Shown: positions 25,988 through 37,245 of the stretch, one piece after another
Layout of the letters: the number at the start of each line of letters is the position of its first letter
Numbering within the stretch: position 1 is the first letter of the stretch
Assembly (NCBI RefSeq): GCF_000423905.1
Contig: NZ_AUIW01000001.1
Location: 248,001-312,000, forward strand
Length of the DNA: 64,000 bases
Origin: Thermus antranikianii DSM 12462
GTDB taxonomy: Bacteria > Deinococcota > Deinococci > Deinococcales > Thermaceae
Direction of reading: 5' to 3'
Program-made: the position numbers and the translations under genes
Notes under the pieces: model-generated
Told to the model about the DNA's origin: nothing
The model's database searches: none
The model's input: only the letters and a program-made list of their open reading frames with translations

Positions 25988-26832
25988 GCTTCCCCCTTTT
26001 GCCCCATCTCCAGCAGCCTAGGCAGTTCCTCCAGGCTCTCTGCGTACACCGCTCCTAAGCGCTCCGCCTCCTCCCGGGAGGCCCCCGGTCCCCCCAGGAC
26101 CACCAGGGGGGCCAGGTCCTTGAAGGCCCCTGTGGGCAGGGCCTGGAGGCACTCGGAAAGGAGGGCGGAGAGCACCACCCCCTTGGCCCCCACCTGGTGG
26201 ACCATGGTCCGCAGGTCCTGAAGCGGGGTGTCGGGGCCCAGGTACATGGCGGCAAAGCCCCGGCGTCGGAGCACGTAGGCCGCCAGCATGGCCCCAAGTT
26301 CGTGCCGCTCCCCTGGGGGCGTGGTGACCAGGACCGCCTGGCTCCTGGGGTAGCCCGCCAGGTCCAGAAGCTCGTGGAGGCGGGCCCTGAGGAACTGGGT
26401 GGCCAGGTGCTCCTGGGCCACGCTCACCTCCCCCCGGTGCCAGGCCTCGCCGATCTCCCGCAGGACCCGGGCCACCAGGGTCTGGGTGGTCCCCTCCGGC
26501 CCCAAGAGGCGGACCCCCTGGCGGAAAAGGGCCTCCGCCTGGGAGAGGTCAGCCCGCAACAGGGCCTCCTTGAGGGCCTGGGCCAGCCCCTCGGGGCGGG
26601 CCTCCTGGGCCAGGTAGCGCCGGATGGCCGCCTGGGGAGTGGCCCCTTCCTCCAGCCAGCGCCGGATGAGCTTAAGGGCCTCCACCTCCTCCTCCCGGTA
26701 GAGGCGGTGGCCCCCCGGGGTGCGCTCCGGGCGCGGGAAGCCGTAGCGCCGCTCCCACTGCCGCAGCACCTCGGCGGAAAGGCCGGTCATGGCCTCCACC
26801 TCCGCGATGGTGTACACCCCAGGCCGGGTCAT
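25984..26832 (-). CDS. litR: B12-dependent photoreceptor repressor LitR/CarH
   Basis: 282 residues: MerR-type DNA-binding domain (1-75: [12 protein letters not shown]), four-helix bundle, and cobalamin-binding Rossmann domain. Trp131, Glu141 and His142 (W-X9-E-H) cap the adenosyl group, and His177 (G-E-R-H-E-L-G) is the lower cobalt ligand; with the start at 26832 the numbering equals that of T. thermophilus CarH. Adenosyl-B12 tetramers repress in the dark, and light breaks the Co-C bond and releases DNA. The ATG follows GGAGG. It is divergent to crtB across a 109-bp control region. Confidence 0.96.
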   Translation of the reverse strand: MTRPGVYTIAEVEAMTGLSAEVLRQWERRYGFPRPERTPGGHRLYREEEVEALKLIRRWLEEGATPQAAIRRYLAQEARPEGLAQALKEALLRADLSQAEALFRQGVRLLGPEGTTQTLVARVLREIGEAWHRGEVSVAQEHLATQFLRARLHELLDLAGYPRSQAVLVTTPPGERHELGAMLAAYVLRRRGFAAMYLGPDTPLQDLRTMVHQVGAKGVVLSALLSECLQALPTGAFKDLAPLVVLGGPGASREEAERLGAVYAESLEELPRLLEMGQKGEA

Positions 26833-26857
26833 GCCTCCAGGGCAGCCGACTGAACAA

Positions 26858-26879
26858 CTATTGTCAAGTTCTTGTACAA
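26858..26879. repeat. Two 11-bp direct repeats, candidate LitR/CarH operator
   Basis: TTGT cores at 26861 and 26872 are exactly 11 bp apart (CTATTGTCAAG, TTCTTGTACAA). CarH of T. thermophilus is known to bind tandem ~11-bp direct repeats between its gene and crtB. A third, weaker unit is not clear on either side. Confidence 0.5.
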
Positions 26880-26896
26880 CCTGGGGAAGTGTAGGC

Positions 26897-26926
26897 GGGA
26901 CAAAAGTCCCCAAACCGTGTTAGGAT
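26897..26926 (+). promoter_or_regulatory. crtB promoter (weak -35, extended -10)
   Basis: GGGACA, 18 nt, then TGT-TAGGAT. The -10 is extended and the -35 poor, as expected for a promoter that needs an activator such as LdrP. A start near 26933 leaves a leader of about 9 nt before the ATG. Confidence 0.5.
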
Positions 26927-26941
26927 GAACGTAGAAAGTAT

Positions 26942-27805
26942 ATGGAACCCGACTGGAAAGCCCTGGCAGGGATCATCCGCCGCTATTCCACCACCTTTTA
27001 CCTGGGGAGCCTTCTCTTCCCCAAGGAGGAGCGCAAGGGGGCCTGGGCCGTCTACGCCGCCTGCCGCTTGGGGGACGAAGCGGTGGACGGTCCCGCCGGG
27101 GGCCCGGAGGCCCTTCGGGCCTGGTGGCAGGGGGTGGAGCGGGCCTACCGCGGCCGGCCCCTGGAGGCCTGGGAGAAGGGCCTGGCCTGGGCTCTAGCCC
27201 GCTGGCCCATCCCCCAGGAGGCCTTCTGGGACATGCGGGAGGGGTTCCTCACCGACCTGGGCCCTGTGCGCCTGCAAAGCGAGGCCGAGCTCATGGAGTA
27301 CTGCTACCGGGTGGCGGGCACCGTGGGCCGGATGATCGCCCCCATCGCCGGCGGAGGCCCCGAGGTGGAGGAGAAGGCCGTGCGCCTGGGCCAGGCCATG
27401 CAACTCACCAACATCCTCCGGGACGTGGGGGAGGACCTGGAAAGGGACCGGCTCTACCTGCCCCGGGAGCTTTTGGAGCGCTTCGCCATCTCCCTGGCCG
27501 ACCTCCAGGAGGGCCGCCTCACCCCGGGGTACCGGGCCCTCATGGCCCACCTCGAGGCCAAGGCGCGAACCCTCTATCGCGAGGGGCTTTCCGGCCTTTC
27601 CGGCCTCAAGGTGGGGCGGGGAGCCATCGCCCTGGCCGCCCTGCAGTACCAGGGCATCCTGGACAAGCTACGGCTTTCCGGCTACGACAACCTGGGCAAG
27701 CGCGCCCACCTCAAGGCCTGGGAGCGGCTCAAGCTCCTCCCCCAGGCCCTCTGGATGGCACGAACCGGGTTCCAGGCCACGGAAACCCCGGCGCCGGGCC
27801 CCTAG
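26942..27805 (+). CDS. crtB: Phytoene synthase
   Basis: 287 residues of the squalene/phytoene synthase family. The first aspartate-rich motif is D-E-A-V-D near residue 45, the second N-I-L-R-D-V-G-E-D-L-E-R-D, with R-L-Y-L-P following. It condenses two geranylgeranyl diphosphates to phytoene, the committed carotenoid step. First gene of the rightward light-induced cluster, opposite litR. Only a weak GAAAG precedes the ATG. Photolyase follows after 9 nt. Confidence 0.96.
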   Translation: MEPDWKALAGIIRRYSTTFYLGSLLFPKEERKGAWAVYAACRLGDEAVDGPAGGPEALRAWWQGVERAYRGRPLEAWEKGLAWALARWPIPQEAFWDMREGFLTDLGPVRLQSEAELMEYCYRVAGTVGRMIAPIAGGGPEVEEKAVRLGQAMQLTNILRDVGEDLERDRLYLPRELLERFAISLADLQEGRLTPGYRALMAHLEAKARTLYREGLSGLSGLKVGRGAIALAALQYQGILDKLRLSGYDNLGKRAHLKAWERLKLLPQALWMARTGFQATETPAPGP

Positions 27806-27808
27806 CCT
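27803..27808 (+). promoter_or_regulatory. Possible leaderless -10 for phr (TAGCCT)
   Basis: TAGCCT includes the crtB stop codon and is followed by 6 nt and the phr ATG. No other ribosome-binding site is visible, but a TAG stop makes chance matches easier. Confidence 0.35.
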
Positions 27809-27814
27809 GGCCCC

Positions 27815-29071
27815 ATGTACCTGGTCTGGCACCGCGCCGACCTGCGCCTTTCCGACCATCCCGCCCTGCTGGAAGCCCTGCAGAGGGGGCCCGTGGTGGG
27901 CCTGGTGGTCCTGGACTCCGCCAACCTGGAGACCAGCCCCAGGCGGCGGGCCTGGTTTTTGGAAAACGTGCGGGCCCTGCGCACAGCCTACCGGGCCCTG
28001 GGCGGGGCCCTTTGGGTCCTGGCCGGCCCCCCCTGGGAGCGGGTGCCCGAGGCGGCCAGGCGGCTTAGGGCCAGGGCGGTCTTCGCCCTGAGGAGCTACA
28101 CCCCCTACGGCCGCTACCGGGACGAGCGGGTGCGGGAGGCCCTGCCCGTTCCCCTCCATCTTCTCCCTGCCCCTCACCTGATTCCCCCCGACCTCCCCCG
28201 GGCCTACCGGGTCTACACCCCCTTCAGCCGCCACTTCCAGGGGGCCGAGCCCCCCCTCCCGCCCCCCGAGGGCCTGCCCCGGGCCGAGGAGGAGGGGGAG
28301 ATTCCCCAGGAGGCCTCCGAGGTGCCCCTGCCCGAACCCGGGGAGAAGGCGGCCCGGGCCCGGCTTTTCGCCTTCCTGGAAGAAGGGCTTACCCACTACG
28401 CAAAGAGGCGGGACCGGCTGGATGGGGAGGGGGGCTCGAGGCTCTCCCCCTACTTCACCCTGGGGGTCCTCTCCCCCCGGGAGGCCGCCTGGGAGGCCCT
28501 GAAGCGGGGGGGAGAGGGGGCGAGGAAGTGGGTGGCCGAGCTCCTCTGGCGGGACTTCTCCTACCACCTCCTCTACCACTTTCCCTGGATGCGGGAAAGG
28601 GCCCTGGACGGCCGCTTTGAGGCCCTGCCCTGGAACCAGGACGAGGCCCTTTTCCAGGCCTGGCTTTACGGCAAAACCGGGGTGCCCCTGGTGGACGCCG
28701 CCATGCGGGAGCTCTGGCAGACGGGCTTTCTCTCCAACCGGGGGCGCATGGCCGTGGCCCAGTTCGCCGTGAAGTACCTCCTCCTGCCCTGGAGGCGGGC
28801 CGAGGCCGCCTTCAAGGCCCTCCTCCTGGACGGGGACACCCCCCAGAACCTTCAGGGGTGGCAGTGGGCGGGAGGGCTTGGGGTGGACGCCGCCCCCTAC
28901 TTCCGGGTCTTCAACCTGGTGGAACAGGGCAGGCGCCACGACCCCGAGGGGAGATGGCTTCGGCGCTGGGCCCCGAAATACGCCTCCTACGAGCCCCAGG
29001 ACCCCGTGGTGGACCTGGAGCAGAGCAGGCGGCGCTACCTGGCCCTGGCCCAGGGCCTCGTGCGAGGGTAG
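27815..29071 (+). CDS. phr: Deoxyribodipyrimidine (CPD) photolyase
   Basis: 418 residues. The N-terminal antenna domain begins V-W-H-R-A-D-L-R-L-S-D-H-P-A-L. The C-terminal FAD domain has L-S-P-Y-F-T-L-G, E-L-L-W-R-D-F, W-R-T/Q-type helix region M-R-E-L-W-Q-T-G-F-L-S-N-R-G-R-M, and W-Q-W-A-G-G-L-G-V-D-A-A-P-Y-F-R-V-F-N. It uses blue light to split cyclobutane dimers. T. thermophilus photolyase carries FMN as antenna; the same is likely here. Placement within the carotenoid operon ties DNA repair to photoprotection. Confidence 0.96.
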   Translation: MYLVWHRADLRLSDHPALLEALQRGPVVGLVVLDSANLETSPRRRAWFLENVRALRTAYRALGGALWVLAGPPWERVPEAARRLRARAVFALRSYTPYGRYRDERVREALPVPLHLLPAPHLIPPDLPRAYRVYTPFSRHFQGAEPPLPPPEGLPRAEEEGEIPQEASEVPLPEPGEKAARARLFAFLEEGLTHYAKRRDRLDGEGGSRLSPYFTLGVLSPREAAWEALKRGGEGARKWVAELLWRDFSYHLLYHFPWMRERALDGRFEALPWNQDEALFQAWLYGKTGVPLVDAAMRELWQTGFLSNRGRMAVAQFAVKYLLLPWRRAEAAFKALLLDGDTPQNLQGWQWAGGLGVDAAPYFRVFNLVEQGRRHDPEGRWLRRWAPKYASYEPQDPVVDLEQSRRRYLALAQGLVRG

Positions 29072-29111
29072 CCTGGCCCACAGGGCCCTTCGCCCTGGAA
29101 GCCCTGGGGGG

Positions 29112-29117
29112 TATCCT
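29112..29117 (+). promoter_or_regulatory. Leaderless -10 for CYP175A (TATCCT)
   Basis: TATCCT, 6 nt, ATG, in the 52-bp gap after phr. Confidence 0.4.
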
Positions 29118-29123
29118 GGAACC

Positions 29124-30287
29124 ATGACGGCCACCCTGGACCTGAAAGCCGCTCTCCCCCAGCTCAGACGCCTGCGGGAAGCCCCCCTGGAGGTGCTCTT
29201 GGCCTGGGGGAAGGGCCATGCCCGCCTCCGCCTGCCCGTACCCGGGATGCCCCTCTTCCTGGTCTTTGACCCCGAGGGGGTGGAGCGGGTCCTCCTGGGG
29301 GAGGAGAACAAGGCCACCTTCCAGTACCGGGAGCTCTCCCGCCTCACGGGGCGGGGCCTCCTCACCGACTGGGGGGAAGGCTGGAAGAGGGCGCGCCGGG
29401 CCCTCAAGGACCCCTTCCTTCCCCGGGCGGTGGCGGGGTACCGGAAGGCCTGGGAGGAGGAGGCCAGGGCCTTCTTCGGGGCCTGGAAGGAGGGGGAGCG
29501 GCGGGACCTGGACAAGGAGATGCTCCACCTGTCCCTCAGGCTCCTGGGGCAGGCCCTTTGGCAGCGTCCCCTCCCCGAGGCCCTGGCCGAGCGGGCCCTT
29601 TCCGCCTTGGAAAGGATCATCGCCCGCACGCAAAACCCCCTGGCCCGGCTGGACCTCCTGGGGGAGTGGCGCTTCCAGAAGGACAAGGGGGCCCTGGAGA
29701 AGGAGGCCGAGGCCCTCCTCCAGGTCCCCCCCCTCTCCGCCCTGCCCCGGCCAAGGGCCATGGCCGAGGCCAAGACCCTGCTGGTGGCCGGGCACGAGAC
29801 CGTGGCCAGCGCCCTCACCTGGAGCCTCTTCCTCCTCTCCCGCAGGCCGGACTGGCAGGGGTTGGTGGCCCAAAGCTTCCCCCACGCCTTGGCCGCCTTC
29901 CAGGAGGCCCTCAGGCTCTACCCCCCGGCCTGGATCCTCACCCGCAGGGCCGAGACCCCCCTGGACCTGGGGGGAGACCGGGTCCCCCGGGGGGCCACGG
30001 TGGTCCTCTCCCCCTACGTGACCCAGCGGCTCCACTTCCCCGAGGGGGAGGCCTTCCGGCCCGAGCGCTTCCTGGAGGAGAGGGGAACCCCGTCAGGGCG
30101 CTACTTCCCCTTCGGCCTGGGGAAAAGGCTCTGCCTGGGGCGGGACTTCGCCCTCTTGGAGGGGCCCATCGTGCTTCAGGCCTTCTTCCGGCGCTTCCGC
30201 CTCTCTCCCCTCCCCGAGCCCAAGGTGCACGCCGGGGTCACCCTCAGGCCCGAGGGGGGCCTTTGGGCCCCACTGGAGGCCGCATGA
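29124..30287 (+). CDS. cyp175A1: Cytochrome P450 CYP175A, beta-carotene 3-hydroxylase
   Basis: 387 residues, a short thermostable P450. The I helix is L-V-A-G-H-E-T-V-A-S, the K helix E-A-L-R-L, and the heme loop F-P-F-G-L-G-K-R-L-C-L-G with ligand Cys337. The T. thermophilus homologue hydroxylates both rings of beta-carotene to zeaxanthin, receiving electrons from a ferredoxin and its reductase encoded elsewhere. Downstream gene lycopene cyclase starts inside its stop (ATGA), so the pathway enzymes are translated together. Confidence 0.95.
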   Translation: MTATLDLKAALPQLRRLREAPLEVLLAWGKGHARLRLPVPGMPLFLVFDPEGVERVLLGEENKATFQYRELSRLTGRGLLTDWGEGWKRARRALKDPFLPRAVAGYRKAWEEEARAFFGAWKEGERRDLDKEMLHLSLRLLGQALWQRPLPEALAERALSALERIIARTQNPLARLDLLGEWRFQKDKGALEKEAEALLQVPPLSALPRPRAMAEAKTLLVAGHETVASALTWSLFLLSRRPDWQGLVAQSFPHALAAFQEALRLYPPAWILTRRAETPLDLGGDRVPRGATVVLSPYVTQRLHFPEGEAFRPERFLEERGTPSGRYFPFGLGKRLCLGRDFALLEGPIVLQAFFRRFRLSPLPEPKVHAGVTLRPEGGLWAPLEAA

Positions 30288-30985
30288 CCTACCTGGAGTT
30301 CCACCTGGTCTTCCTCCTGCCCCCCCTCTTCCTCCTCCTCCTCTGGGCCAGGCCCAGGCCCCCCAGGCTCTGGGCCTACCTCCTGATGCCCCTCATCGCC
30401 CTCCTCTACACCACCCCCTGGGACAACTACCTGGTGTGGAAGGGGGTCTGGGGCTACCCCGAGGGCCGGGTCCTCCTCCGCCTGGGCTATGTGCCCCTGG
30501 AGGAGTACCTCTTCTTCCTCCTGCAACCCCTCCTCACCGGGGCCTTCCTCCTGCGCCTGGCCCATAGGCCCCCGGCCCCGGGACCCGGCCTGGCCCGGGT
30601 GGTGGGGGGAGGGGTGTGGCTCCTCCTGGCCGCCCTGGGGGTGATGCTCCTGGCCCTGGGGGGGCCTTACCTCTACCTGGGCCTCATCCTGGCCTACTTC
30701 GCCCCGGTCTTCGTCCTGCAGTGGGCCTTCGGCGGCGACCTCCTTTGGGCCTGGCGGGGGCCTTTCCTCCTGGGGGTGAGCCTCCCCACCCTCTACCTTT
30801 GGGCCGCGGACTTCTGGGCCATCACCCGGGAGGGCATCTGGTGGATTGCCCCGGAGTACACCCTGGGCTATGGGGTGCTGGGACTACCTCTGGAGGAGAT
30901 GGTGTTCTTCCTCTTCACCAACCTGGCGGTGGTCCAGGGACTGCTCCTGGCCTGGCATCCCGAGGCCCTGAGGCGCCTGCGATGA
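30284..30985 (+). CDS. crtY: Lycopene beta-cyclase (fused CrtYc-CrtYd type)
   Basis: 233 residues with about six to seven membrane helices made of two repeats of the lycopene cyclase domain. The catalytic P-X-E-E motif occurs twice: V-P-L-E-E-Y-L-F-F near residue 66 and L-P-L-E-E-M-V-F-F-L-F-T near residue 205. In actinobacteria the two halves are separate genes (crtYc, crtYd); here they are fused, like the cyclase half of fungal CarRA. It closes the beta rings of lycopene. Overlaps both neighbours by ATGA. Confidence 0.9.
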   Translation: MTYLEFHLVFLLPPLFLLLLWARPRPPRLWAYLLMPLIALLYTTPWDNYLVWKGVWGYPEGRVLLRLGYVPLEEYLFFLLQPLLTGAFLLRLAHRPPAPGPGLARVVGGGVWLLLAALGVMLLALGGPYLYLGLILAYFAPVFVLQWAFGGDLLWAWRGPFLLGVSLPTLYLWAADFWAITREGIWWIAPEYTLGYGVLGLPLEEMVFFLFTNLAVVQGLLLAWHPEALRRLR

Positions 30986-31650
30986 GGCTTTCCCCTGAGC
31001 GCCCCGCCGCCCGCCTCCTCAGGTTTTTTGTGGAGGGCCTCCTCCTCCTGAGCCTCAAAGGAAGCCTGCGGGGGGTTTACCTGCGGGGAGAGGTCCCCCC
31101 GGGACCCCTGGTGCTGGCCATGAACCACCACGGGTTTTACGACGGCCACCTGGTGTGGTTCTTAGGCAAACTCCGGGGAAAGCCCGTGAGCCTCCTGGTG
31201 GCGGAGGAGAACCTGAAGGCCTTTCCCGTGCTGGCCCTGGCGGGGGCCCTCGAGGCCCCCCGGGTACGGGAGGCCCTGAGGCGGCTTGGACGGGGGGAGT
31301 GGGTGGCGGTGTTTCCCGAGGGGGAGATGCGCTACCCAGGCCCCTTGGGCCCCCTGCGCCCCGGGGCGAGGTGGCTGGCCGAGCGGGCAAGGGTCCCCCT
31401 CCTCCCCGTGGCCTGCCGGGTGGTCCTGAGGGGGTTTGAACACCCCGAGGCCTTCCTCTGGGCAGGAAGGCCCCTGTCCCCCGGGGAGGACCTAGGGGAG
31501 GCCCTGGGAGGGCTTCTGGCCCGGCTGGACGCCCTCCTGGCCCAGACCCACCCCCGGGAGGTCCCCGAGGGGTTCCGGGAGGTCCTCAAGGGGCGGCGGA
31601 GCCTGGAGGAGCGGGTGCGCCCTCTGGTGGAAGCCCTGAGGCGGGTATGA
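30982..31650 (+). CDS. PlsC-like acyltransferase, probably carotenoid glucoside acylation
   Basis: 222 residues. The 1-acylglycerol-phosphate acyltransferase motifs are N-H-H-G-F-Y-D (catalytic His/Asp, variant of HX4D) near residue 49, F-P-E-G-E-M-R-Y near residue 113, and a following proline-rich block. Thermus makes thermozeaxanthins, zeaxanthin glucosides esterified with branched fatty acids. An acyltransferase beside a glycosyltransferase in the carotenoid operon fits that final esterification, an inference from context. It could instead serve phospholipids. ATGA overlaps on both sides. Confidence 0.75.
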   Translation: MRLSPERPAARLLRFFVEGLLLLSLKGSLRGVYLRGEVPPGPLVLAMNHHGFYDGHLVWFLGKLRGKPVSLLVAEENLKAFPVLALAGALEAPRVREALRRLGRGEWVAVFPEGEMRYPGPLGPLRPGARWLAERARVPLLPVACRVVLRGFEHPEAFLWAGRPLSPGEDLGEALGGLLARLDALLAQTHPREVPEGFREVLKGRRSLEERVRPLVEALRRV

Positions 31651-32675
31651 CCGGGGACTTCTTCTTCGGCGTCCTCCTCTTCCTCCTCCTGCGGTGGTTC
31701 ACCCTCCTCTACAACCTTCTCCGCTTCCCCCAGCTCCTGCCCGCCCCCACCCCCCCTGGGGCCAGGGTCTCCATCCTGGTGCCCGCCCGCAACGAGGCGG
31801 AAAACCTAAGGCGCACCCTTCCCTCCCTCCTCCGCCAGGGGGCCCTGGAGGTCCTGGTCCTGGACGACGGCTCCCAGGACGGCACCGCCCAGGTGGCCGA
31901 GGCCGTGGCCGGGGGGCACCCGGGCTTCCGCCTCCTCCGGGGCCGCCCCCTCCCCCCGGGCTGGAGGGGGAAGAACTGGGCCTGCTGGCAGCTGGCCCAG
32001 GAGGCCAAAGGGGAGGTCCTGGTCTTCACCGACGCCGACGTGTACTGGCAGGAGGGGGCCCTGGGGGGATTGCTGGCGGCCTTGGAGGGAAAGGAACTGG
32101 TCTCCGCCCTCCCGCGGCAAGAGCCGGGCAAGGACCTGGGCACGGCCGGGGTGGTGCCCTTCGTCATGGGGGGACTCTTCTCCTTCCTGCCCCATCCCCT
32201 TCTGGAAGCCCTGCGGGTGGCCAACGGCCAGGTGCTGGCCTTTTCCCGGGAGGCCTACTTCCGCCTAGGGGGGCACCGGGCGGTGCGGGAGGAGATCCTG
32301 GAGGACGTGGCCCTGGCCCGGAAGGTCCCAGGCTACCGCCTGGTCCTGGGCACCCGCCTCTTCCGGGTGCGGATGTACCCCAGCTACCCCGAGGCCGTGG
32401 CCGGGTTCGGCAAAAACTTCCTGGAAATCCACCTGAAAAACCCTGCCGTCCTCCTGGGCTCCGCCTTCTACCACCTGGCCCTCTACACCCTGCCCTGGGC
32501 CTTTGGCCGGCCGGAGCTGGGGCTTTTGGGCCTGGGGGAGCGCCTCCTGGTGCAGGTGGCCCTGGGGGGTCCTGCGTGGCCCGCCCTCCTCACCCCCCTG
32601 GCCCCCCTTCTCCTCTTGCCCGTCTACCTGCGGGCCCTTTTGCCCGGCAAGCGCTGGAAGGGCCGGGTGCTCTAG
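31647..32675 (+). CDS. Membrane-associated family 2 glycosyltransferase
   Basis: 342 residues. One N-terminal helix, then a GT-A domain: V-S-I-L-V-P-A-R-N-E-A-E-N-L, V-L-D-D-G-S-Q-D-G-T, and the metal-binding D-A-D-V; E-D-V-A-L-A-R-K sits where the catalytic base is expected. Two to three C-terminal helices follow. It resembles CrtQ/HpnI-type transferases acting on isoprenoid lipids. The likely job is adding glucose to zeaxanthin (thermozeaxanthin backbone), inferred from the operon. A short GGCCC/GGGCC hairpin follows its stop. Confidence 0.78.
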   Translation: MTGDFFFGVLLFLLLRWFTLLYNLLRFPQLLPAPTPPGARVSILVPARNEAENLRRTLPSLLRQGALEVLVLDDGSQDGTAQVAEAVAGGHPGFRLLRGRPLPPGWRGKNWACWQLAQEAKGEVLVFTDADVYWQEGALGGLLAALEGKELVSALPRQEPGKDLGTAGVVPFVMGGLFSFLPHPLLEALRVANGQVLAFSREAYFRLGGHRAVREEILEDVALARKVPGYRLVLGTRLFRVRMYPSYPEAVAGFGKNFLEIHLKNPAVLLGSAFYHLALYTLPWAFGRPELGLLGLGERLLVQVALGGPAWPALLTPLAPLLLLPVYLRALLPGKRWKGRVL

Positions 32676-32699
32676 GCCCGTGTGTGGGCCACGCTCAAC

Positions 32700-32726
32700 T
32701 TGCAAAGGACCCAAGCCCGGTAAACT
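32700..32726 (+). promoter_or_regulatory. crtI promoter, leaderless
   Basis: TTGCAA, 15 nt, TAAACT, then TCTCCC and the crtI ATG 6 nt after the -10. Spacing of the -35 is short. It separates crtI-fni from the upstream operon. Confidence 0.5.
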
Positions 32727-32732
32727 TCTCCC

Positions 32733-36237
<3,505 letters not shown>

Positions 36238-36243
36238 GACCCC

Positions 36244-36249
36244 ATGGTA
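36244..36249 (-). promoter_or_regulatory. Leaderless -10 for rudS (TACCAT)
   Basis: TACCAT, 6 nt, ATG on the minus strand. No clear -35. Confidence 0.45.
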
Positions 36250-36296
36250 CAGGGTGGGGGAAGGGAGGCGGCCCAAGAGGGACCCCAGGGAAGCCG

Positions 36297-36302
36297 TAGA
36301 AT
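36297..36302 (+). promoter_or_regulatory. Leaderless -10 for the DUF72 gene (TAGAAT)
   Basis: TAGAAT, GGAGGG, GTG. The intervening GGAGGG could also act as a Shine-Dalgarno sequence but is too close to the start codon to work well. Confidence 0.5.
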
Positions 36303-36308
36303 GGAGGG

Positions 36309-37223
36309 GTGGCGGAAGTCCGCGTGGGCACGGCAAGCTGGACCGACCCCACCCTCCTCGCCTCCGGCTGGTACCCCCCCGAGGCGAGAAATGACCCAGA
36401 AAAGCGCCTCCGCCACTACGCCCGTTTCTTTGACACCGTGGAGGTGGACAGCACCTTCTACGCCCTGCCCCGCCTCGAGGTGGTGCGGAAGTGGGCGGAG
36501 AGGACCCCCGAGGGCTTCCTTATCCACGTCAAGGCCTTCTCCGCCTTCACCGGCCACGGCCTCGAGGCGAACGCCCTCCCCAAGGACCTCCGATCCCTTC
36601 TTCCCCGGCAAGAAGGCCACCTGGCCCAGCGGGAGGTTCCCAAGGAAGTGGTGGAGGAAGCCTGGAACCGCTTTTTCGCCGCTATACAGCCTCTCAGGGA
36701 AGCGCACAAACTGGGTTACCTGCATTTCGGCCTCCCTCCCTGGACCGAACCCAAGCCCCGAAGCTTTCGCTACCTGGAGCGCCTGGCGGAGAGGACCCAG
36801 GGCTACTGGGTGGCGGTGGAGTTTCGCAACCCCAAGTGGTATGTGGCCTGGGGATTCGTGCGCAGGGAGCTGGAACGACTTGGCCTCATCCACGTGAGCG
36901 TGGATGCCCCACTCCATCCCGAGGCCCCACCCCGGGTCCTGGAACCCACCCACCCCGTGGCGGTGCTTCGATGCCACGGAAGAAACGCAGAGTCCTGGAA
37001 AGGCCCTCACCAAAAGCCCTACGAGCGCTTCAACTGGCGTTACTCAGAGGAGGAGCTTCAAGACCTGGCCCAGGCCACCCAGGCCCTGGCGGAACGGGCG
37101 GAGCAGGTCTTTGTAATCTTCAACAACAACTACGGCACCCAGGGGGTGGAGGCAGCCCTCGGGCTTAAGCGGCTCCTAGGGCTTGGACCCCCACCTTGGG
37201 CAGGGGAAGCGTCTCTTCTTTAG
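36309..37223 (+). CDS. DUF72 family protein (YecE-like)
   Basis: 304 residues with the TIM-barrel-like DUF72 pattern: V-G-T-A-S-W-T-D-P, W-Y-P-P-E-A, F-D-T-V-E-V-D-S-T-F-Y, E-F-R-N-P-K-W, R-C-H-G-R-N, Y-E-R-F-N-W-R-Y-S and the C-terminal F-N-N-N-Y. The biochemical function of DUF72 is not established; acidic residues at strand ends suggest an enzyme acting on a sugar or nucleic acid. It is divergent from rudS across 71 bp and precedes a DtxR regulator by 22 nt. Confidence 0.9.
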   Translation: MAEVRVGTASWTDPTLLASGWYPPEARNDPEKRLRHYARFFDTVEVDSTFYALPRLEVVRKWAERTPEGFLIHVKAFSAFTGHGLEANALPKDLRSLLPRQEGHLAQREVPKEVVEEAWNRFFAAIQPLREAHKLGYLHFGLPPWTEPKPRSFRYLERLAERTQGYWVAVEFRNPKWYVAWGFVRRELERLGLIHVSVDAPLHPEAPPRVLEPTHPVAVLRCHGRNAESWKGPHQKPYERFNWRYSEEELQDLAQATQALAERAEQVFVIFNNNYGTQGVEAALGLKRLLGLGPPPWAGEASLL

Positions 37224-37232
37224 CGGGCGTGC

Positions 37233-37238
37233 TACCTT
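37233..37238 (+). promoter_or_regulatory. Leaderless -10 for the DtxR-family gene (TACCTT)
   Basis: TACCTT, GAAGGGG (7 nt), ATG. The AAGGGG directly at the start codon is an alternative initiation signal. Confidence 0.4.
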
Positions 37239-37245
37239 GAAGGGG

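Noticed and set aside
27668-29818. 716-residue open frame opposite crtB-phr-CYP175A
   Set aside because: It is a shadow of three well-supported genes on the other strand; its amino-acid mix (Arg/Ser/Pro-rich) is that of antisense GC-rich sequence and it has no motif.
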